Assembly (NCBI GenBank): GCA_022702545.1
Contig: JAHRBC010000003.1
Location: forward strand, 2,914,001 to 2,978,000
Source: Phycomyces nitens
Lineage: Eukaryota; Mucoromycota; Mucoromycetes; Mucorales; Phycomycetaceae
DNA: 64,000 nucleotides
Reading direction: 5' to 3'
Positions 60,648 to 64,000 of the stretch are shown piece after piece (the stretch's first letter is position 1; each line of letters starts with the position of its first letter). Under the pieces are notes generated by a model. It did not search any database and had not been told where the DNA came from. It was given only the letters and a program-made list of their open reading frames with translations. The translations under genes and the position numbers were made by a program.

Positions 60648-61438
60648 TAGAGAAAGGGAGGTGAGGATTCTAACAAGTGACCTTGAATTTGTGTGTATAT
60701 GTTTTTTTATTTAATATAAATTTTATTGGCGTAATTCTTTGTATAAAAATAAATATTTTATTTTATTTTTTATTTTTGAAAAAAAAAGCGAGGCACTAAA
60801 AGGAGGATTATTTGAAGAGCAAAAGAGACAAGGAGGAGGAGGAGGCTGAGAGGGAGTTGAAATTGACCCCGCCATTGTTAATCGCTAATATGTTTGATCA
60901 ACAGGCAAGACGAAGCATCTTTGAATAGCAAATTTGGTAATCCCACTTTTTTTTATTTTTTTATTTATTCTTGGTAACCATGGCACCAGTTGTTACTATA
61001 GCAACAATCTGTTACCATGGAACCGGTATTTTGGAGGAATCTCTGTACATTCTACATACATATTCATTTTGGGTTGTTTTTAGAAGCAAGATGAATTGTA
61101 TATATGAGAACAAAACAGAAACAGAGAGAGAGAGACAAGAAGAAGAAGAAGAAGGAAAAAGGCAATAAAGGGGATCATCTTGACTTGGCATGTATGACGT
61201 CTATGTCCAATGTTACATTCCCTACTTACTGCGAACACCGGTCCCTTTTCTCCCTCCTCTTTCTTTTATTTATTTTATTTTCACCACTGCTCACCTTCCG
61301 TTCCTTCTTACAGCTCTTTCTCTTTCTTTCTTTTTATAAACTTGTCTCTTGTCATATACGCCACCTTACCTTTTTATTACATATACACTTATTTATCTTT
61401 TTTTTAAAAAAAAACCCTTATTGCAATTACACTTTTAG
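60648..61438. promoter_or_regulatory. Divergent promoter region with X-box-like palindromes
   Basis: This lies between the Sel1 gene start (minus) and the exon-like block at 61439. It contains three RFX X-box-like sites within 52 bp: 60973-60987 (GGTAACCATGGCACC), 60992-61005 (GTTACTATAGCAAC) and 61011-61024 (GTTACCATGGAACC). A pyrimidine-rich stretch follows at about 61240-61400. The 124-codon plus frame here is driven by a purine and pyrimidine tract and is not trusted as a protein. Confidence 0.5.
60973..61024. promoter_or_regulatory. Triple X-box-like cluster
   Basis: Three copies of the CATGG-centred palindrome with GTTAC/GGTAAC arms, spaced about 19 bp apart. RFX proteins bind GTTGCCATGGCAAC-type sites in fungi and animals. 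Match to consensus seen; binding not tested. Confidence 0.5.
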
Positions 61439-61641
61439 CCAGTGTAAACAACAATCGATTGGCACCTGGCTTACATGAAGCAGTAGATGAATCCCGAGGA
61501 GATTGCCCAGGTACTGCTCAACCACGTGTATTAATAAATCACCGTTACCATGGTAACACCCGCCTCTATGGAGCAGCTGTCTTTGGGAGATTCTGGAGCG
61601 ACCCATTGCACTTCTTGGGCAATGTTAACTACAGGAGGTAA
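61439..61641 (+). CDS. Possible exon, unrecognised protein
   Basis: A 66-codon frame follows a good acceptor (CACTTTTAG) and ends with TAA at 61639-61641. It includes VNNNRLAPGLHEAVDESRG and FGRFWSDPLHFLGNVNYRR. Residue composition looks protein-like. I could not find an upstream exon with an ATG in phase, and splicing from GTAAAAAAAG to the next gene does not stay in frame. It may be a terminal exon of a small gene or a conserved promoter element. The perfect X-box palindrome GTTACCATGGTAAC lies inside it (61544-61557). Confidence 0.3.
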
Positions 61642-61735
61642 AAAAAGAAAAGAAAAAAATAGAAAAAAAAGGGTAGAAATAAAAAGGACATGCAAAAAAT
61701 ATTTATAATAAACAGAGACAATTGACTATAAAATC

Positions 61736-63093
61736 ATGATTAATAAAATAGAACCCCAAGAAAAGAACAATGTTAAACAACACTACAACTGCCTTCGTCC
61801 AAACAATGATTGCTTTGATTTTGAATATTTTGATACAATGCCTATGAATTATCTTGATAATGAACCTGACAACGATGGTCAGGTATTTCGGTTTCCTAAA
61901 GTAAGATTGGTTGGCCAAACTGGCAAGTGTCTAAGATCCATTGTGTTGCTGTCAGTTAAATTCGTCTCAGTCTACACCCACTCGACCATCGAGTGCAATG
62001 TCCGGACGATCCGAGATGTCCTTGTCCGAACAGGACGCAGAAGGCCAATCCCGGTTCCTAAATGAGATTGGAAAGGCACGAGAGCAGCTGATGCGATTTC
62101 GGAATGAAATGGATGGTCTAGCTAAACAGATGGACGGCATTGAGATTGATTTGGTAAGTGTTATTGCTATTATTATCAATTAAAAAAAATATTTATAAAG
62201 ATGTTTAATTGAAAATCATCATTATTATTATTATTTTCTAGAGAGATTCAAAAAACAGAGTGTGTAGGTAGCACAGAAGGACCAAAGGGAAGCACCTGAT
62301 AACTGACGCCACTTGTTGATTTCTGTTTGCAGTAGAGATTGAGGAAGATCTCACTACCACCCAAGAGGTCAATGTCAATCTCCAGGTTATTCTCGAAAGA
62401 GCCGTCTCTAGGCAAAAAGAAACAGATGTTTCTGCTACCCGTACCATGAGACATATCCACGCTGACTTGGCCAGTGTATGTTGTTTGCTGAAAAAAAAAT
62501 ATTGCCTGACAATAAATAATAACATGTATTGTATTGTTGAATTTGAACCATAGGTTGTCCAGCAAAATAGCCAACTTCAGGGAAGATTGGCAACAATTGC
62601 CAGCTATCAGCGTGAATATCAAGGAAATGCCACTGATGTGGTCGAAAGAATGCGAGAATATGCAGAAATGCTTGAGCAGGCTCAAGGCACCATTCAAATG
62701 CTCCAGTTTCCTCGAATTCGATCCGGAATGCCCGAGGATATGATTATCGAACTCGCCGTACAAAACACATTAGGAACACGCCGCCTAAGCGAAACATCTG
62801 ACACGAGCACACTAAATAATGAGCCTGAATCAAATCGAATGATTAAAGACCATCATCATCATCAGGCAGTGTCTCCCCAGACGGCTGAGCTGTATCGTCA
62901 CAGAATCATCCGCAAACGCACATCATTACCTGGAGGATCTTTAGGTGGTCCTTCTCTCTCTCTCGCCCTTCCCATTCAACCTATACCTCAGCCAAAACCC
63001 ATAAGTCTGCCATCTCTATTACCCCAGCAAGGCCTAAAACTACTATTGAATAAATCCCAAGGTGGTCTAGGGGGTCTTGGAGGACTGGCATAA
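61736..63093 (+). CDS. Coiled-coil protein, uncharacterised
   Basis: Exons 61736-61882, 61956-62153, 62242-62263, 62333-62475 and 62554-63093 join in phase to 349 aa. The N-terminus is acidic (PMNYLDNEPDNDG). The middle half is strongly helical with heptad-like Leu, Ile and Met, without Pro: SRFLNEIGKAREQLMRF, EIEEDLTTTQEVNVNLQ and VVERMREYAEMLEQAQ. This predicts a coiled coil of about 140 residues. The C-terminus is Ser/Pro/His-rich and ends with a repeat of GGLGG units. I see no enzyme motif. It might be a cytoskeletal or septum protein, but that is a guess. The first ATG that stays in phase with the downstream exons is 61736. Confidence 0.75.
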
Positions 63094-63457
63094 ATATATA
63101 TTTTTTCTTTTCTTTTCTTCCTTTCTTTATTGCCTTTAAACTTTGCATTGTACTTGAATAAACCACAATTATATATACATATATATATACATATATACAT
63201 ATACATACTTGTAAAAGAATGTTCATTTTAATTGAATTCGCAAAAATGGCTTAGAATAATAATTATGATTATTATTATTATTTTTTGGGTCGCACACAAG
63301 TTATATGTGCTGTCATCACCGGAATCTCATGGTTCTTCCGAGAGCATAAAAAAGAGTGGAGCTCGTTCTTGTTCTTGTTCAGTTCCCATCAATTTACTCT
63401 GCTCTCGACGTCAGATCAATTCAACAACACATACACTTGCCACCCCGCATTCTTAAC
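63094..63457. promoter_or_regulatory. Coiled-coil gene 3' end and promoter of the small membrane protein
   Basis: A 364-bp spacer with AT dinucleotide stretches (63170-63205). No coding signal apart from the upstream extension of the small membrane protein's frame, which lacks an ATG of its own. Confidence 0.4.
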
Positions 63458-63724
63458 ATGACACTCCAAACACAGCCCCAGATGCTCTTGGGAGCGTTTA
63501 TACTTGTCCTTGACATCTTTTCTCTCTACGGCACCATCAGATCATCGTCGTCAATATCCACAAAACTCTTTTGGTTCATGGCAATCACCCTATTTCCAAT
63601 CAGCGGCCTGTTTCTCTGCCTGCCACTGCTGATGGTTGGCCTGCTGTTTGTCAATGGATCGTTTGCAAACACAGCATCGTGTTCAGCAACACCACTATCT
63701 GTCTTTTTTTCCTCATGCTCATAA
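63458..63724 (+). CDS. Small PLDc_N-like membrane protein
   Basis: An 88-aa single-exon protein from the ATG at 63458. It has two or three hydrophobic segments: LLGAFILVLDIFSLYGTI, then STKLFWFMAITLFPISGLFL, then LMVGLLFVNG. The pattern (Asp in helix 1, a short polar turn, K-x-x-W, then Pro-x-x-Gly in helix 2) matches the PLDc_N family (PF13396), a domain found before phospholipase D and alone in small proteins. Function unknown. The frame is open upstream, but no earlier ATG is in phase. Confidence 0.6.
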   Translation: MTLQTQPQMLLGAFILVLDIFSLYGTIRSSSSISTKLFWFMAITLFPISGLFLCLPLLMVGLLFVNGSFANTASCSATPLSVFFSSCS

Positions 63725-64000
63725 CTGCTTTTTCCCATCATTATCATTATCATCATTATCACTATCATCATCAAAAATAAAATAAAATGAAATGAAATAA
63801 AATCTATATATTTTATACCCACAATTTCTGGGGTGGACTGAACGCAAACCAATCCGTATTGTATTGTATCATGTGAAAAGTATTTCCCATTGATAGATAT
63901 TTCACACTCTAGAATCGATTGTTTTCTGCTAGCCCAGTTGATTCATCTGGCCAGACGACAATAGAGAAGGTGTATAAAGAGAGGGGTCCATTATCATTTT
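63725..64000. other. Window end, nothing recognised
   Basis: Contains a CAT/ATC-rich low-complexity segment (about 63735-63770) and AT-rich spacer. No exon of a following gene could be identified before the cut. Confidence 0.4.

Noticed and set aside
61104..61478. 124-aa plus-strand frame with hydrophobic stretch
   Set aside because: It is made from an AGA-rich tract followed by a pyrimidine tract. The Leu/Phe content reflects TTT/CTT runs, not a signal or membrane protein.

Overview
This window looks like nuclear DNA of a fungus, most likely an early-diverging Mucoromycota (Mucorales-like) species; that placement is inferred. The DNA is AT-rich. Genes are broken by many short GT-AG introns (about 45-170 nt). 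There are no bacterial-type operons. The gene set includes a Slt2-type cell-wall-integrity MAP kinase, a KIN1/MARK-type kinase with a KA1 tail, Ipi3, nucleolin/Gar2, Tgl4-type lipase, S-adenosylmethionine decarboxylase, a fungal front-end desaturase and a family-49 glycosyltransferase. Relics of non-LTR retrotransposons and a MITE lie between genes. I found no tRNA, rRNA or CRISPR array.

Layout. 1-1649: no gene seen. 1650-8257: three minus-strand genes, namely mitochondrial Phe-tRNA synthetase (1650-3321), a Cid1/TUT-type nucleotidyltransferase (3898-5974) and a TauD/JLP1 dioxygenase with a 7-nt microexon (6804-8257). 8258-13493: AT-rich, gene-poor, with one possible pseudogene and one possible 63-aa gene. 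13494-16758 (+): KIN1/MARK-like kinase, convergent with IPI3 (17054-18734, -). 20859-22309 (+): USF-class bHLH factor, convergent with a patatin-type triacylglycerol lipase (22797-25195, -). 25755-27318 (-): GT49 glycosyltransferase. 28080-29528 (-): AdoMet decarboxylase. 30150-33070 (-): decayed LINE. 34360-36593 (+): Slt2-type MAPK with 15 exons. 37062-38920 (+): MFS transporter. 38921-45520: gene-poor, with a 318-bp MITE and a LINE 3' fragment. 45521-46484 (+): C2H2 zinc-finger factor. 46485-52643: gene-poor. 52644-54188 (+): cytochrome-b5 desaturase, convergent with nucleolin (54446-55474, -). 56868-57674 (+): four-helix membrane protein. 58040-58753 (+): Rid/YjgF protein, convergent with a Sel1-repeat protein (58887-60647, -). 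61736-63093 (+): coiled-coil protein. 63458-63724 (+): small PLDc_N-like membrane protein.

The genes are mostly unrelated housekeeping and signalling functions. A loose theme is lipid and cell-surface biology (lipase, desaturase, GT49, Slt2, KIN1-like), but nothing in the arrangement shows a cluster. Exon models were built by hand from splice signals, reading-frame continuity and family motifs. The most distinctive observations are three GC-AG introns that all begin GCAAGT, 7-nt and 17-nt microexons, a complete MITE with target-site duplication, a cluster of RFX X-box-like palindromes near 61 kb, and a Sel1 protein with both a mitochondrial-like N-terminus and a C-terminal CaaX box. I did not find a clearly new multi-gene system.
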